Shown here: positions 11,390-23,800 of the stretch, one piece after another | Layout: every line of letters begins with the position of its first letter | How positions within the stretch are numbered: the stretch's first letter is position 1 | Assembly (NCBI RefSeq): GCF_000699445.3 | Contig: NC_067196.1 | Location: forward strand, 38,398,616-38,462,615 | Source: Schistosoma haematobium | Lineage: Eukaryota; Platyhelminthes; Trematoda; Strigeidida; Schistosomatidae | Reading direction: 5' to 3' | DNA length: 64,000 nucleotides | Position numbers and translations under genes: made by a program | The notes under the pieces: generated by a model | Seen by the model: only the letters and a program-made list of their open reading frames with translations | Databases searched by the model: none | Told to the model about the DNA's origin: nothing

Positions 11390-11712
11390 ATATAAATATG
11401 CCAGTGATGTTTAACCAGGTCTGTTGTGAGATAGTAACTCACAGAAGACGACGGTGAATGTGTCGCTTAATGTCGTGGATTAGCTGAAGTTAGACATTAA
11501 CATCACTGAATGCCGGCTCAGTGGTCTAGTGGTTAAGTGCTCGCGCGCGAAACCAGTAAGTCTTGGGTTCGAATCTCTCAGGGGGCGAGGTCATGGATGA
11601 GCACTGCTGAGAAGTCCCATACTTGGACGAAACAGCCGTTCAGTGCTTCCAGGTTTTCCATGGTTGTCTAGCTTCAACTGACTCATGATATTAACCATTG
11701 ATATAAATATGC
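11390..11712 (+). mobile_element. Family B hammerhead SINE, 5'-truncated, perfect 12-bp TSD
   Basis: Plus-strand copy with part of the leader, a tRNA-like promoter (A box around 11524-11540, B box around 11565-11575), a hammerhead region and a tail ending at 11700. ATATAAATATGC occurs exactly at 11390-11401 and 11701-11712. This is the cleanest simple insertion of the family in the window: no inversion, just 5' truncation in the leader. Confidence 0.88.
11606..11653 (+). ncRNA. Inactive hammerhead, family B (core G changed)
   Basis: Stem I GCACTG/CAGTGC and stem II GTCC/GGAC are perfect and GAAA is present, but the core reads CTGAGAA instead of CTGAGGA and the cleavage triplet is GTT. The loss of the conserved core G should inactivate it. 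Confidence 0.7.
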
Positions 11713-12880
11713 ACCTACCAATCAAATATAGCGTGTAACAAACAAATTTAAACACGATAGCACATCATTTATATATAACAAAAAAACACAACTAATAATA
11801 TCACTAGTAATATAAACAAACATTCTAGATATTAGATGAATACATACCAGTAAGTGAACATGAGAACTAATCATATGATACACAATTTCACCGTTTCTTT
11901 ATAATGAGCTTCCTTGACAATATTTTAAAAATATCTTGAATGTTTCCAAATGTAATATATAGGTAATTCAATTAATGATGTGATCAATTATGTAATCAAA
12001 AAAAAAATCCATTTTATTTCATAATTGATTTCAAAAATGTGTACATTTAATGTTTATATACCATGTAATTATATGTACTTTATGAATAATCAGTAGTATA
12101 TACAAGTAATACACAACATAAATAATAATTCATTCATAAATTCAATAATATTAGTAATATATGAAATGGATCAAATAAATTACGAAAATTTTCATAATTC
12201 TATTTATTCTAATGAGTCTTTTATATGTGATTTGTTTTGTTTAGAAAAACCAAAAAACAAACTATAACCAATCAGATTAAACTGTAAAGCTAATTGACAA
12301 TCATCAGAACAAATAAATAAGTATAGTATGATACTATATAAATCATTTAAAAGTTGCTTATTATTATCTTATATAAAATAAGTATACTGATAATAAGTAG
12401 TATTATATCTGTATTTTACATTTATGTATATAATCAAATGATGATAAGTTTATAAATCTAATAAGATAATTGTTTTCATGATTTAATAAGTAGTATAAAA
12501 GTAGTGATTTTCTTATACACCAAATTATGAATTATGACAAGTAGATAGATATTTTTTGTTTATTTTCCATAGTAAATCTATTATAACTTCAAATGAAAAA
12601 GAATGTGTACAATTTATATTATAACAATTGTTATTTACGTGAAAATTTAATTCAAGTCATTTACCAAGAATGGGTTTATGTAATACACTTCTAGTGACAT
12701 TGTTTGCATAATAGTGAATTCTTATTACATAACATGTAGAGCATAACAAGTTTTCTTTTCTTATAGATATATATCTACACAGTGATTATAAGATGATATT
12801 TATTTTCATTAGAAATAGTATACGACAGGGTTTGATTTTATAAAGTTTAATTTCATTGAATAATATACATTTATCTCAAA
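11713..12880. other. AT-rich intergenic DNA
   Basis: Nothing recognised. Confidence 0.4.
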
Positions 12881-12884
12881 AGGG

Positions 12885-13212
12885 TTTTGTGGATATTATA
12901 GTTATTTCACTGGTTGAGATCATTAGTTAGTTGAGGCTAGACCACAATGGAAAACCTGGAGCACTGGACGGCCGTTTCGTCCTACTGCGAGACTGGTTGA
13001 AGTTAGACATTAACGCCGTTGGATGTCGATTCAGTGGTCTAGTGTTTAGGCGCTTGCGCGCGAGAGTGACATGTCCTGAGTTCGAATCTCGCTAGGCGAG
13101 GTCATGGATGCGCATTGCTGAAGAGTTCCACAATAAAACGAAACGGCCGTCCAATGTTTCCAGGTTTTCCATGGTTGTTTGGCTTCAATTGACTCATGAT
13201 CTCAACCATTTT
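12885..13212 (+). mobile_element. Family B hammerhead SINE with inverted 5' segment
   Basis: Begins with an inverted tail and hammerhead half (about 12885-12995), then switches to the sense strand within the leader (about 12996), followed by the tRNA-like region (13025-13095), hammerhead (13112-13157) and tail. The ends fold back on each other for about 100 bases. No convincing target-site duplication seen. Confidence 0.8.
13112..13157 (+). ncRNA. Hammerhead motif, family B, with compensatory stem I change
   Basis: Core CTGAAGA, GAAA, CGGCCG and GTC are intact. Stem I is GCATTG with CAATGT: relative to the family GCACTG/CAGTGC one C-G pair has become T-A on both sides, which keeps pairing (a terminal G-T wobble is added). 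Stem II is reduced to about three pairs. Confidence 0.7.
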
Positions 13213-16089
13213 TAACGTATTTAACTCTTGCCTTTTTTAAAAAGGTAGACATAAAGGAAAAACGGTTCCATGATGGTTTTTGAAATTTTCATCATTTAGT
13301 TTTACTAAGATGTGTAAATCTTTTGTGAATCAATGTGACTATTTATTAAATTTATCATATGCAAATTCTTCAGTTAAAATAAACCAGGAGTGATCTTTTC
13401 ATTGAAATATTTAATGTATTTAGAGCATAAGTAGTGAAGTGATTCAAGAGGAATTCTTGTATATAGTCATTATCGAATACAATAAAGTACATAAAACCCA
13501 GCCTCAAAAGATAATCAAACATAAACCATATATTTCTATAGAAATGAATGAAATATTTGTTTCAAGCTCGAAGAAAAAGTAACTGGAGACAAAATATGGA
13601 TAATAAAATAGTTAGTATGTTCAAATCTTAACAGATCAATGAGAGTAAGTTTGGAAAATCTGAAAAGTCGGGGAAAATTTTGCAACCGCAACATTTCTAT
13701 GGGCTTAGTCTTAAAACTATGGTGTTTAAAAAGAAATAGCTTTCTGTTCTAACAGGTATGGACTACCGGGTTAGAGTCCTCATGATTATCATAACCAATA
13801 ATTGGAAACTTTGAATGACATGGCTCAAAATCGTTTGGAATGACACAGGTGCATTTACTCTCTATATTTACTTAGATTCTAAGTTCATAGATTATTCAGA
13901 ATGTTTTATATATAAGTTATTCATATTTACTCTGTCTTCTCTCAGCTCTTAAGTTAATAAATTACTCATAATCCTCCTAACTAATGTATATTTTCTTGAG
14001 TCATATCTTACATACCTAATCATTTTTACAATTTCTAGTATTGTTACTAACTCTACGACTCTGAAGTTCTCCTTAACTGTTTCATCTTGCTGTGGTAATA
14101 GAGTATGGGAACTTCATCCGATGTATACACGTACCAGATCATACATTCCATTTGACTGAATTAGAGTATTAATATGTTTATTAATAACTTTCGGGTTAAT
14201 GCTACTAAACCTTCTATTCAGTCAGATGCATAAAATACAATATACAGTTTAAAAGTCATTGTAAACTGGTAGTGATTTTCCTTTCATTTAGATAGTACTC
14301 GGCTATGTTTATGCAACCACGGCGCTTTAGGGTCTATTAAGTATTATTAAATACGAAATATGGAAAGTAATATAATATATGGTAACATTTAAGAGCAGTT
14401 GGCTGCTAGCTACAATTCACATAACTGGTAATCAACAATATCTGAAATGAAAAATTAAGAATATAAGATCAAAAATTTCTGAAGCTTCGATAACTTTAGT
14501 TACATAAAACACGAACTTAAGACTGTTCACTTTCAAAATCCGTTCAAAGGAACTGTTCACGATTTTTGCTTGCTTACATTTTTAACCAATATAAAAGACT
14601 GTATATTATCCTCTCCGAACATTTTAAATGAAATGTTATTCAATTAACTAAGAAAGCACAAAAATGATCATACAAATAAATACTGAAAAATCCATAGTCG
14701 TTTATAGCTTTAGGAAACAAATTGGATACGAGAAGTAACTTCTCAATGCAATAACAGAAAAATCATGTCTTTACCATTAGCTAGTTTTTAACCACAGTTT
14801 TAGAAAATGTAGATAGTTTGCATTTTTCTAAACGTAATGTTATTATTGCGTGTCTTAACCATCTCATTTACACAATTTGTTTCATTAGTTTATATAAAGA
14901 GATGTGATAGTCTAAGGGATCAATATGTTGATAGAATTATCTTGCTCAAATTTCATCATTCTAATCCACCCATCGTCTAAATGAAGCTTCCAAATTATTG
15001 ATATAAAAAAGTCCATCATAAAATGTTTGGCTTTATTCTGCTATGAAGTATTGTTATTGAAAGAGTGGAAATCCACTTCTTTTTAAATATCACTACAATA
15101 TATATCTAGACTTATAGTTATACATTGCCTCTATTACTCTAATGGTATTAAATAAAAAGGAATATTCCAAAGAACTATGTTTTGAACCTACATTAACTGG
15201 AATGATTTGGACACGAATCAAATATTCTTAAATATATATCCTTCATCAACTTACCATTTTAATATTAATTTAATTAAATACGCTTCACGATTATCAAACC
15301 AAGACATTTTATCAATAAACGAAGTCTTGGACTAGTCGTATGAAAGATTAAATCTTTCAGATTAAAGTCCTGTAAACAGATAAAATCAGTAATTTCAAGA
15401 TTTAAATAAAATATTAGAAAGTTAATCGCAATAGCGCAGAAGAATTCGCTAATCGTCTTTCCTTATTTATTGAATATCATAGTGTTTCAATCGAAGTTTT
15501 TTTTTAATTTTTGAACAGAAACATATTACATCCACAAATTAACAGGGACACAATCACGTAACATCTCTAATAACTCGTAATAAAAGAAAAGTTAAGAAGA
15601 CTGATGGTTTATTAGATTGTTTCCTAAAAATCATTATAGATGTGATGGAAATCTGTGAGTAGTCTTTAGTCAAACAGTACTGTAACAAGGGAGATAATTT
15701 AAATATATAAGAAAATGAACAGATAGTTATTTATGTCAACTATTGGGTTACAACCCATTGGTTTTCAGATATTATGGTTTACAAATAACCTATGCAAATT
15801 GATATAATTTATGTGTAACAGAATTATTGTACATTTTTGATAAATTATAACATTGGACGAAATAGATGACCATCACTGTAGGATTGAGTTTTGATCGTTC
15901 AGTTTATGATAATCTGAAACTAATACTATGGTTGTATTGAACGAATCTTCACATCATATATCTAACATTTTTTTATACAAATGTTAGATAGTTGAAGATA
16001 ATCAGTATAAAGCGGTGGATTTAGATTTTGCGCTGATTAGCCTATGTTAAAAAATTGTAATTAGATGTTTTTGAGAAAATTAATATGAG
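13213..16089. other. AT-rich intergenic DNA
   Basis: About 2.9 kb; no gene or repeat that I can name. Confidence 0.4.
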
Positions 16090-16640
16090 AGAATGCTACC
16101 AAACGCCCTGGTACGACCGAGGGTGAGGAGGGTTCACTCTCCCTCTCGATATGCTCTCACATGACCACGCGTATACAGTCACTGCCAGGAAAGTCCTACT
16201 CACTGCCTTCTCGAGGCGGGGATGTTGTTTACGAAATTGAGAGAACGAAAAGAGAATGTTCAGTGCTTTAAACGGGTTAGTGGACACAGAGGATTCACTT
16301 AGGGGAGTTAGGAAACCCTGATTCCAAACCAATGATGCACATTGGCTCCAGTATCCTGAGGGTACAAGTGGCGTATGAACCAATTATTGGTCACCGGATA
16401 CCATGAGACTGTATCTCCTGACGCTGCTTTTCTACCTTGTGGATCAGACTTTTAGATCAAAGGCTCTAGATGTGGCCTCTTGAGAAAACCACTTGCTTCG
16501 GTCTGGGTACTCGAGCAGTATCACAGCCTACACACAAATCAAATGACTTTTATGGCGCATATATATTCGGTGCCCTTTGGTACCGATATTTATGTGTTCA
16601 AATTAATAAATAAACATATGAAAATACCCAATCTGTTTTC
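16090..16640 (+). mobile_element. 3' end region of a dispersed retroelement (unclassified)
   Basis: The block is markedly more GC-rich than its surroundings and ends in AAATTAATAAATAAAC after a TTTATGTGTTCAAAT segment. The final 140 bases (from CTTCGGTCTGGGTACTCG, about 16496) are repeated at 62786-62906, again ending in AATAAATAAAT. A shared 3' end with a variable 5' extent is the pattern of a 5'-truncated LINE or its non-autonomous partner. No RT motifs are visible in any frame, so the family is not identified. ORFs on either strand here are short and unremarkable. Confidence 0.6.
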
Positions 16641-18584
16641 AGTCTCGGTAGACCTACATAATAACAAAACAAATTTCGTAAAAAAATGAGAAGACAAATG
16701 GAAATCAAGAGACATATGGCCTTGTGCTTTAATGTTACATTTAAAAAAGATCTTCCTTTATAATAAGGGATATTTAAAACATTTTTAGAGAACAATTAAA
16801 ACGTCAATTGAATACTGTCCAGCATTATATTCAAATATGTATATGGCATTATCATATTAAAAAAGTAGGTGATTTTTATACACAAAATTTTATTCTTACA
16901 TTAAAGATAAAGAATACTGACGCAATATCATCGATACTTCAAATTAGACTAATTCCTACGAATATTACACTGAAGTAAGTGGATGTCCTTTTTATCTATA
17001 CAAATTAACAGTAAAACGACACTATCTGTATTATTAATATGACTTCAGACAGATAACTACAGACACAAATTTGAATGCCAATGCATTTAAAAGTGTCGAT
17101 CGAGGAAACTGAAAGAATGACTGATACTTGCTAAAAGCATAGCATCTGTGTAAATCTTCAGCAAGTAGATATATCAATACGGGTTCTATACGGAAAACGT
17201 TGAACAATCAGAGACCAAATGAACCAAAAATTCAAAAGTAATAAAAAAGAGAGCTGGCTGAATCCTCAAAAAAGCGCATTCACAGACTAAGTCAAAGGAG
17301 CTTGTGTAGTAGTTAACTAGATCAAATCTACGTGAAGTAAGTGATGATGTAGTTTAAGAAGCCGATTTCAAGAAAAACCACAGAGAACACAATCATGTAT
17401 TTATATCATTAACATTCTGTTTAGTGAATATAGACGAAAGTAAGCATTACCGTCCAAATCAGTCAAATTTTATAAATTTATAGACGTCATAGACTAATTC
17501 AGCATTAATTAATAATAAGACTGTATAAGAATCTGTAAATTATGACTGTTTGAATGATACACTCAATCAAGCATTCTTAGAGTGGAACCTTACAAATATC
17601 TACATCAGCTCAAGTGAACGCATCAACCAATCACACCGAGAGGCCAGAGTAATGTAAGTAGTAACATTATTAACGATCAAATAAAGAGATATGATGCGAG
17701 AGTAAAATATGAATTGGTGAAGTAAAATGTTTTTTAAGATAAGTATGAAACTTAAGATCTAAGAGAATGGACGCGCGCCACGGTATAGGATTCTAATCCG
17801 TAGTATCTAAAGTTTTTAACTATTGGTTATGATAAGATAGTCTACTCTTCCTTAAATTATTGGGATTAATAAAATGATTTCGACATTTTGTTGTAAAAGC
17901 CAGTAGCTTTCTTCCAAGGTATTCCAACACCAGCTTTACAAGATAGTTGACTGTGATGATAGAAAAAAAGACTGATACTCGAAGTAATAATTTCCCGTAG
18001 AACTTCCTAGTTTTTGTGAATTCACTTAACAATTTTTCTTGTGAATGGCGTATTTTCAAATGGTGATTTCCATATTCACTTCAGAATAACTGGAATATAT
18101 TTGGCAGCTGTAACTAAATAAATCAGTCATTGAAGCAAAATCTTATATTCAATGATTTTAGTAATTTTTTCAGTGTTAAATTTGTTTTTATTACGTTGAC
18201 TGGTCACGTAAGTATTTGCGAAATACAATTCATTTTGTCAATTTGAATATAAATGTCAAATAATCTGACTGATTGTACTTCAATTATTAATAATTACTAT
18301 ACATTTAAGATGATTTCAAGGTGCAACCATTGTAAAGTACTATACAGATCATAATGTTATTCGATAAATGTCGAAGTGATCAAAATTCATGATGTGTAAA
18401 ATTTAATCGGTTAATCAGTCATGCTGTTTCATAACTAAATGATTTTATCAAGCTTATTTTCTCATTTCAAGGAATAAACGGCTGATGAATTACACTTAAA
18501 AATACTAATTACTAGTTCTCATTACCAAAGTTAAACTTGATAGTTCCAAATAAATTTGGCATTGGGTAGATAGTTAATAATAAA
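16641..18584. other. AT-rich intergenic DNA
   Basis: Nothing recognised. Confidence 0.4.
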
Positions 18585-18623
18585 CAGATTTTCCTCTATA
18601 TCCCAGTGAGTAGATAAATTGTA

Positions 18624-18668
18624 TATCTGACATTTCGTAACCTAGTGTAAGCCACTTCTTCAGAGTAA
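18624..18668 (-). ncRNA. Penelope-type hammerhead motif (left, minus)
   Basis: Core CTGAAGA (18657-18663), GAAA (complement of 18633-18636) and the GTC triplet are present. Stem III is minimal, as usual in Penelope-like elements. Stem I pairs for only two bases, so it is probably weak. Confidence 0.6.
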
Positions 18669-18724
18669 ATAAATAACCGACATTACATTAACACAAGATA
18701 ATACAAAGGGAACAATGCAAAATG

Positions 18725-18770
18725 TTTCTTCTGAAGAAGTGGCTTTCGTTAAGTCACGAAACGTCAGAAA
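18725..18770 (+). ncRNA. Penelope-type hammerhead motif (right, plus)
   Basis: Core CTGAAGA at 18731-18737, stem II GTG/CAC, GAAA at 18758-18761, cleavage triplet GTC at 18763-18765. Stem I forms TTTCT/AGAAA with one bulged T next to the core. All conserved core bases are intact. Confidence 0.65.
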
Positions 18771-18859
18771 TACATTTTTTCTACTCATTGGATTATGATT
18801 TTAAAAAATGTATTTATTATTGTTATTTACGGTTATTTAACTAAAATAGGTTAATTGGT

Positions 18860-19065
18860 TGAAGAAACAACTGATTCAAGCTCAGAGGTTTAGAGGTTAA
18901 GCATCTCCGCACGAGACAAATGGCCCCAGATTTGATTCCCGAGTGCGGGGATGTTGATATGGACTACTGGGGATCCCCACACTAGAAAAATCCGGGGGTT
19001 CAGTGTTTTCAGATTTTTACTAGTGTTCAAGAGAAGACCTGTTCATGATTCAAACTGTGTAAAGA
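18860..19065 (+). mobile_element. Diverged family B-like SINE
   Basis: A tRNA-like region with A box (TTTAGAGGTTAAGCATC) and B box (GATTTGATTCCC) is followed by a segment in the position of the hammerhead, with CTGGGGA and a run of G where stem III should be. It is recognisably related to family B but the ribozyme is destroyed. Confidence 0.6.
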
Positions 19066-19380
19066 ATTCAGTTATCAGGATTTAAATTCAGTTAAATTTG
19101 TTTTCTTTTATGTCTAGCTTGAGTTTGTTGCAATTCTGTATTGTAATATCCTCATTCTTTAAAAACATAATCTTAAGTGAGTTGGCTAATTCTGTACCTT
19201 AAGAAATGTTATAATAAGATTTGTTTACAGACCTCTTGCTTATAATTAAAAAGAACTATTTTTTTATCACTCAAGCTTGTGAACAATTATGGAGTCACTA
19301 ACTAGACATTTCATTACTTATTTAATTGTTGTAGACTTCCTACTTTAAAAAAAGTATTTCTGTATTGAAAATTGTACTGG

Positions 19381-19500
19381 GGATGGTGCAGAAGATTAGT
19401 AGCTCAGGTGGCTGATTTTGATGGAGTTTTGTTCTCTGGACTGGATGGTTTGGTCCTTCAGCTCAGAGAACAAAACTTCATCAAAAACAATTTTACTAAG
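19381..19500 (+). mobile_element. Penelope-like fragment with a 23-bp hairpin
   Basis: The segment from 19384 to about 19465 resembles the minus strand of 35390-35490, just upstream of the Penelope-like RT (shared ATGGTGCA, GATTTTGATGG, GTTTTGTTCT, TGGATGGTTTGGTC). Within it, 19416-19438 and 19464-19486 are inverted repeats of 23 bases with a single mismatch. Confidence 0.55.
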
Positions 19501-20176
19501 ATCTTTTATATCCACGTTTGTTTTGAATAAAATTTAACCACAACCTTATTTCATTTGTCTTTAATGATTTGCTAAATCAATGTTATTCGTTTTCTGTTTG
19601 TAACTTTTTTGACAAAATGTTAATACAACTAAAAATAAATTTCTTATTGAAATATCAAATTGTTTTTACACACATGACATAATAAGTAGTATAGTAAGTG
19701 ACTGTACTGAATAAACGAAAGAATAGAGAAAAGAACTTTTAGTACATCAATTAGATTTGTATTATTTATAATAAGATTATTAAGATTTATCTAACATATT
19801 CATTCGATCTTGCTAAATAATAAACAATACAGAAAGTTGTAATTACTTAGACACGACCAGTTCGTGCAGAAAATGATAGAAAAAGAATTAAATGAATATT
19901 AAGTATTATAGTATATTTTAAGTGGAAACAAAACTGGAACTTAGACTGTGATCACAAAATGAGAACATTAATTTGCAATGATACTTATTATAGTAATTAA
20001 AACGTTGTAATTGATAATGATAGTTATGTGTTCAAAAATTATAATAACATGACAATCATTCCCAAATTGTAATGAGAAAACCTTATCACTATCGTGACAC
20101 TCTAATATAACCCAAATTATCTTCTATAGGTCATAATAAATTCAAAGGAATAGCTTGAAGTCATTTCTTTGCCAAG

Positions 20177-20179
<3 letters not shown>
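19501..20179. other. AT-rich intergenic DNA
   Basis: Nothing recognised. Confidence 0.4.

Positions 20180-20232
<53 letters not shown>
20180..20232. repeat. (AT)n microsatellite
   Basis: Perfect AT run of 53 bases, about 50 bases before a family B insertion. Confidence 0.9.
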
Positions 20233-20234
<2 letters not shown>

Positions 20235-20280
20235 CCATCTTGGAAAATCGATCAGAATACAGAGGTTACTTATATTAAAC

Positions 20281-20838
20281 TAATTAATGATATCAATAGT
20301 TGAAATTATGAGTCATTTGATCACCATGGAAAACCTGAAAGCACTGGACAGCCGTTCCATCTAAGTATGGGACTCCTCAGCAGTGTGTATCCACGGTTCC
20401 GCCCACCACGAGATTTGAACCCAAGACCTACTGGTTTCGCGCGCGAGCACTTAACCGTTAGACCACTGAGCCGGTGTCCAACGGTGTTAATGTCCAACTT
20501 CAACCAATCCACGAAATTGCTCCACCGTCCACCAATGTCTTCAGTGAGCTGATATCTGACAACAGATCTGGTTGAACTCCACTGGTCACTGTTTCTCACT
20601 AGAACTTCAGGAAATGCCTCTTGAAGTCAGTCACTAGTAAGCAGATGATTATTATCAGAAGGGGTTTTGTGGAGATTTTAGTAATTTCAACAGCTGAAAT
20701 CATGAATTATTGAAGGATGGAACGGCTGTCCAGTGCTTCCACGTTTTCCATGATGGTCTAGCTTCAACTGACTCATGATTTCCATCAGTGAAATTTCTAA
20801 AATCTCCACAAAACCCCTTCTGATATTAATTAATGATA
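20281..20838 (-). mobile_element. Family B SINE: inverted 5' segment plus unit-to-unit junction, perfect 12-bp TSD
   Basis: TAATTAATGATA flanks the whole structure (20281-20292 and 20827-20838). In the minus orientation: inverted segment (about 20712-20826), then the tail of a preceding unit (about 20653-20711, ending in CCCCTTCTGATA), directly joined to the leader of the next unit, tRNA-like promoter (about 20405-20480), hammerhead region (about 20345-20390) and final tail. Equivalent tail positions at 20687 and 20293 give a unit of about 394 bases. The hammerhead has GAAA changed to GGAA. Confidence 0.88.
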
Positions 20839-23800
20839 ATTTACATATTTACTAATAATAGAAAAAAATTTTAAGTATCGTATTTAAAAAAAATACTATT
20901 AATTACTTCCAGATTAAACACAATACATCCTGATCACATGAAACTTAAGCGTGTATGTCATTTTAATTCAATAAACCTATTTAAATCATTTGAAATGAAT
21001 GCTCTTTTACGTTAAGCATATATTGCTAAGAAATATTAGGATGTTTTTCTTACAAAAAGAAAATTAAAGGTTCCAATGTGAACTATATTGATTGGATGGT
21101 TATCACGTAATCTAGAAAGCCTATTCATTCAGAGGAGAACTATAAACATTTAAGTGAATTGTTTTATCGAAGTACAACATATTGTTAGATACTATCATAT
21201 TCAAGTCAATACTAAAATATGCAATATGTATATATATTAGGGTCCTGTGAGATTAGTTAAAAGTTACCTAATCACTAAGCTCTTTTAATCATCTATCAGC
21301 TCAAATTTTGTCAAGTTACAATAAGAAAAAAAACAGTAATAATGGTAAATATACTTTACTATACTTTAATACCCACATAGGTTATTCTAACCTCTGGACA
21401 GATCAATCTGTTCATTCCTCTCAAACCATATTTTTACCCTGTCAACTATTCGTTTATTAATCATAACTGTTTTTTATATGAACGTATATATGCGAATTAC
21501 TAGTCTTACTCATCACATTTCTGTAAATGATTTTTAGTCTGACTATAAATATCGATTCACGCTTGGCTAAATGGAGTTTGCTTGTATGCCTTCTCCACCG
21601 CACGTCATTTTGTTTTGTTTCTTTGATCGTCTTTCTGTATCAGTGATTATACAAAATATACGTATTTGAAATTCGTCCTTTTATTTCACTTATTTAATTC
21701 CGTTATTCACCAACGCGTATTAAGTCGGTAATAATATATGAGAATTGACAATATGTATATTTCAACGGCAATCATTCGATAACATTCAGAAATGATCTAA
21801 ATGGAGTCCGATTTACGGCTATTAAATATTCAAATATGTATGAAATTGATTAACTTTGTAAAGTTAACCACATAATTAAGCTGAATTATTCTGTTTTATA
21901 ATTGACCAGCAAAATGTTAATTTAATCACTTGGGTGATACAGTTCATATTCAGTAGATTGATATGCAATAAAATGTCTTGTGCATTTGTCTCAACTTTTT
22001 CTTAACACATGAATAGTTCCTTATCCAGAAATATTGAAAAATAATTACAAAAAGTATGCAATTTCAAAATTTATTTAAAGTTTCGTAGAATTCCAACTAC
22101 CTTGACTAACAATTTAAATGGGCAACATAAACCAATCATGTTTTATTATAGGTGTATAATGTATGGAAACGGAAACCAAGACGTGTGTTTCACCCAATTA
22201 CAATCGTAGTCAAAAATGGTGTTATCATTTGTAAAAGTATGATAGTTACACTAGTTCATCACTATAATATACCAATAAGCTTCAAATAATGAACTTCTAA
22301 ATATAAACATTAAAGTATCTAGTCATTTAGTCAAGTGAATACATTTCCAATTTATTGATTGAATTCGATTAATACAAACAATCTAACTAAATAGCATTGT
22401 TTACTACTCAATGACAATGAATATGTACCTCAAACCTAATTAATACTATATAAAATCATTCGTTTAAGTCATATGTTTCCCAATAAGCACAAGAAGTAAT
22501 TACAAATTATTGATATTTTTCTCATAATTTACCAGTTTATAGTATAGATTATTTATTAAGAATCAAAATACCTTTGTTATTAAATCAAGTAATTGTAGGG
22601 TAAATATTACTTATTATTGAATAAGTAACTTATGTAGTTCTAAAAAACCAAATGTTAAATCTCAATTACATTCATGTAGTCATTTTAAATGTTAGAAATC
22701 TATGACTTCTTCTGAATCTACTATCTCTTTGTTAATTACTTTCTTTATCAAATAAAAAATCTCATTTATTGTGGCTATTTAATCAGTTTGTCAATCGGTG
22801 AAGTATATGAAACGAGAAAAATTGATTTTTTCAATGCTATATGACTAGTTAAGTACGAAATATTCAGTATATGAGTTTGTCATACCCTTTTAATTATGAA
22901 TATCACTGTCAATAATATGATCGTAATATTAAGACAGATAGTTTTAAATATCTTGAATGTAATGCTATTTTCCTGATCTAATAAGATGCCAGAATGACAA
23001 TCTATTGCTCCTGGCTTTTTTATATTCTGATAAACTTAGGAAATTCATCCAAGCAGTAAGAGTAACGAAGAAAGAACAAGTGAAAATAATGATTAGATAA
23101 AACCATAAATAATTACGAAGGATAATGGATATATATCATGAAAACATTGAAGTATTATACTATATTTTAACAGTACAACACTTACGGAGCCCAATACAAT
23201 TCTTCAATTTTAAATAATGTTTCCCTATTTGGTTCATCAGAATCCATTGATATGTTTGTTCAGAAATAATGATGTGTTGCAATGCAAACTTTCTTTCATG
23301 TCAGCTTAGCATATTAAAGATGACAGAAATAAGTAAAATGATTGGGTCATTTATATTATTACTGTTATTACTAATACTATGTATTTATGTGTGTATTCAC
23401 ATAGTCTTCCAAATCTATGTATGTGTGTGTGTCTACATGAACTAAATGTTTAAGTACAGATAACGTTATGTTACTATTTAATCACTTACCTACATAATGC
23501 TGATTAACTGAGCAGATCAAGTGACTCCATGGTACAAGTTCCGAAACAACTATTAAATTATTTCAGTTACATAAAATTGAGTTATAATCAGCACATTTTC
23601 ACTGTAACTAACACGTGTTTCAGTGTACAATATACACACATCCATATTTTTGTATGATATTTACTATAGTTTACAAAACATTCAGTATTCTGAGTAGTAA
23701 AGGTATATGATCGTTAGATATGAAAACATGAAATATCTAAATTCAGTCAGTTAAGAAAATCTATTTGTGTATATAAGAACATAGAATGATACAAATGACT

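Larger units (their letters stand above)
18585..18800. mobile_element. Penelope-type inverted pair of hammerhead-bearing terminal repeats
   Basis: Two related segments face away from each other around a spacer of about 55 bases: 18597-18668 on the minus strand and 18724-18795 on the plus strand. Each reads CTGAAGA, AGTGGCTT, a loop, GAAA, the GTC triplet, and then, 25-30 bases on, CTACTCA(T/C)TGG. This is the arrangement of hammerheads in the pseudo-LTRs of Penelope-like elements, which often carry inverted partial copies. The body of the element is absent. Confidence 0.65.

Noticed and set aside
11520..11580. tRNA-like sequence (also at about 4360, 13030, 20410, 26840, 39830, 42220)
   Set aside because: A and B boxes are present, but the acceptor and anticodon stems do not form a normal cloverleaf and every case lies inside a repeat copy. 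They are SINE promoters, not tRNA genes.
16096..16383. Minus-strand ORF of 95 codons in the GC-richer block
   Set aside because: Low AT content explains an open frame; no recognisable protein motif, and the block is a repeat.
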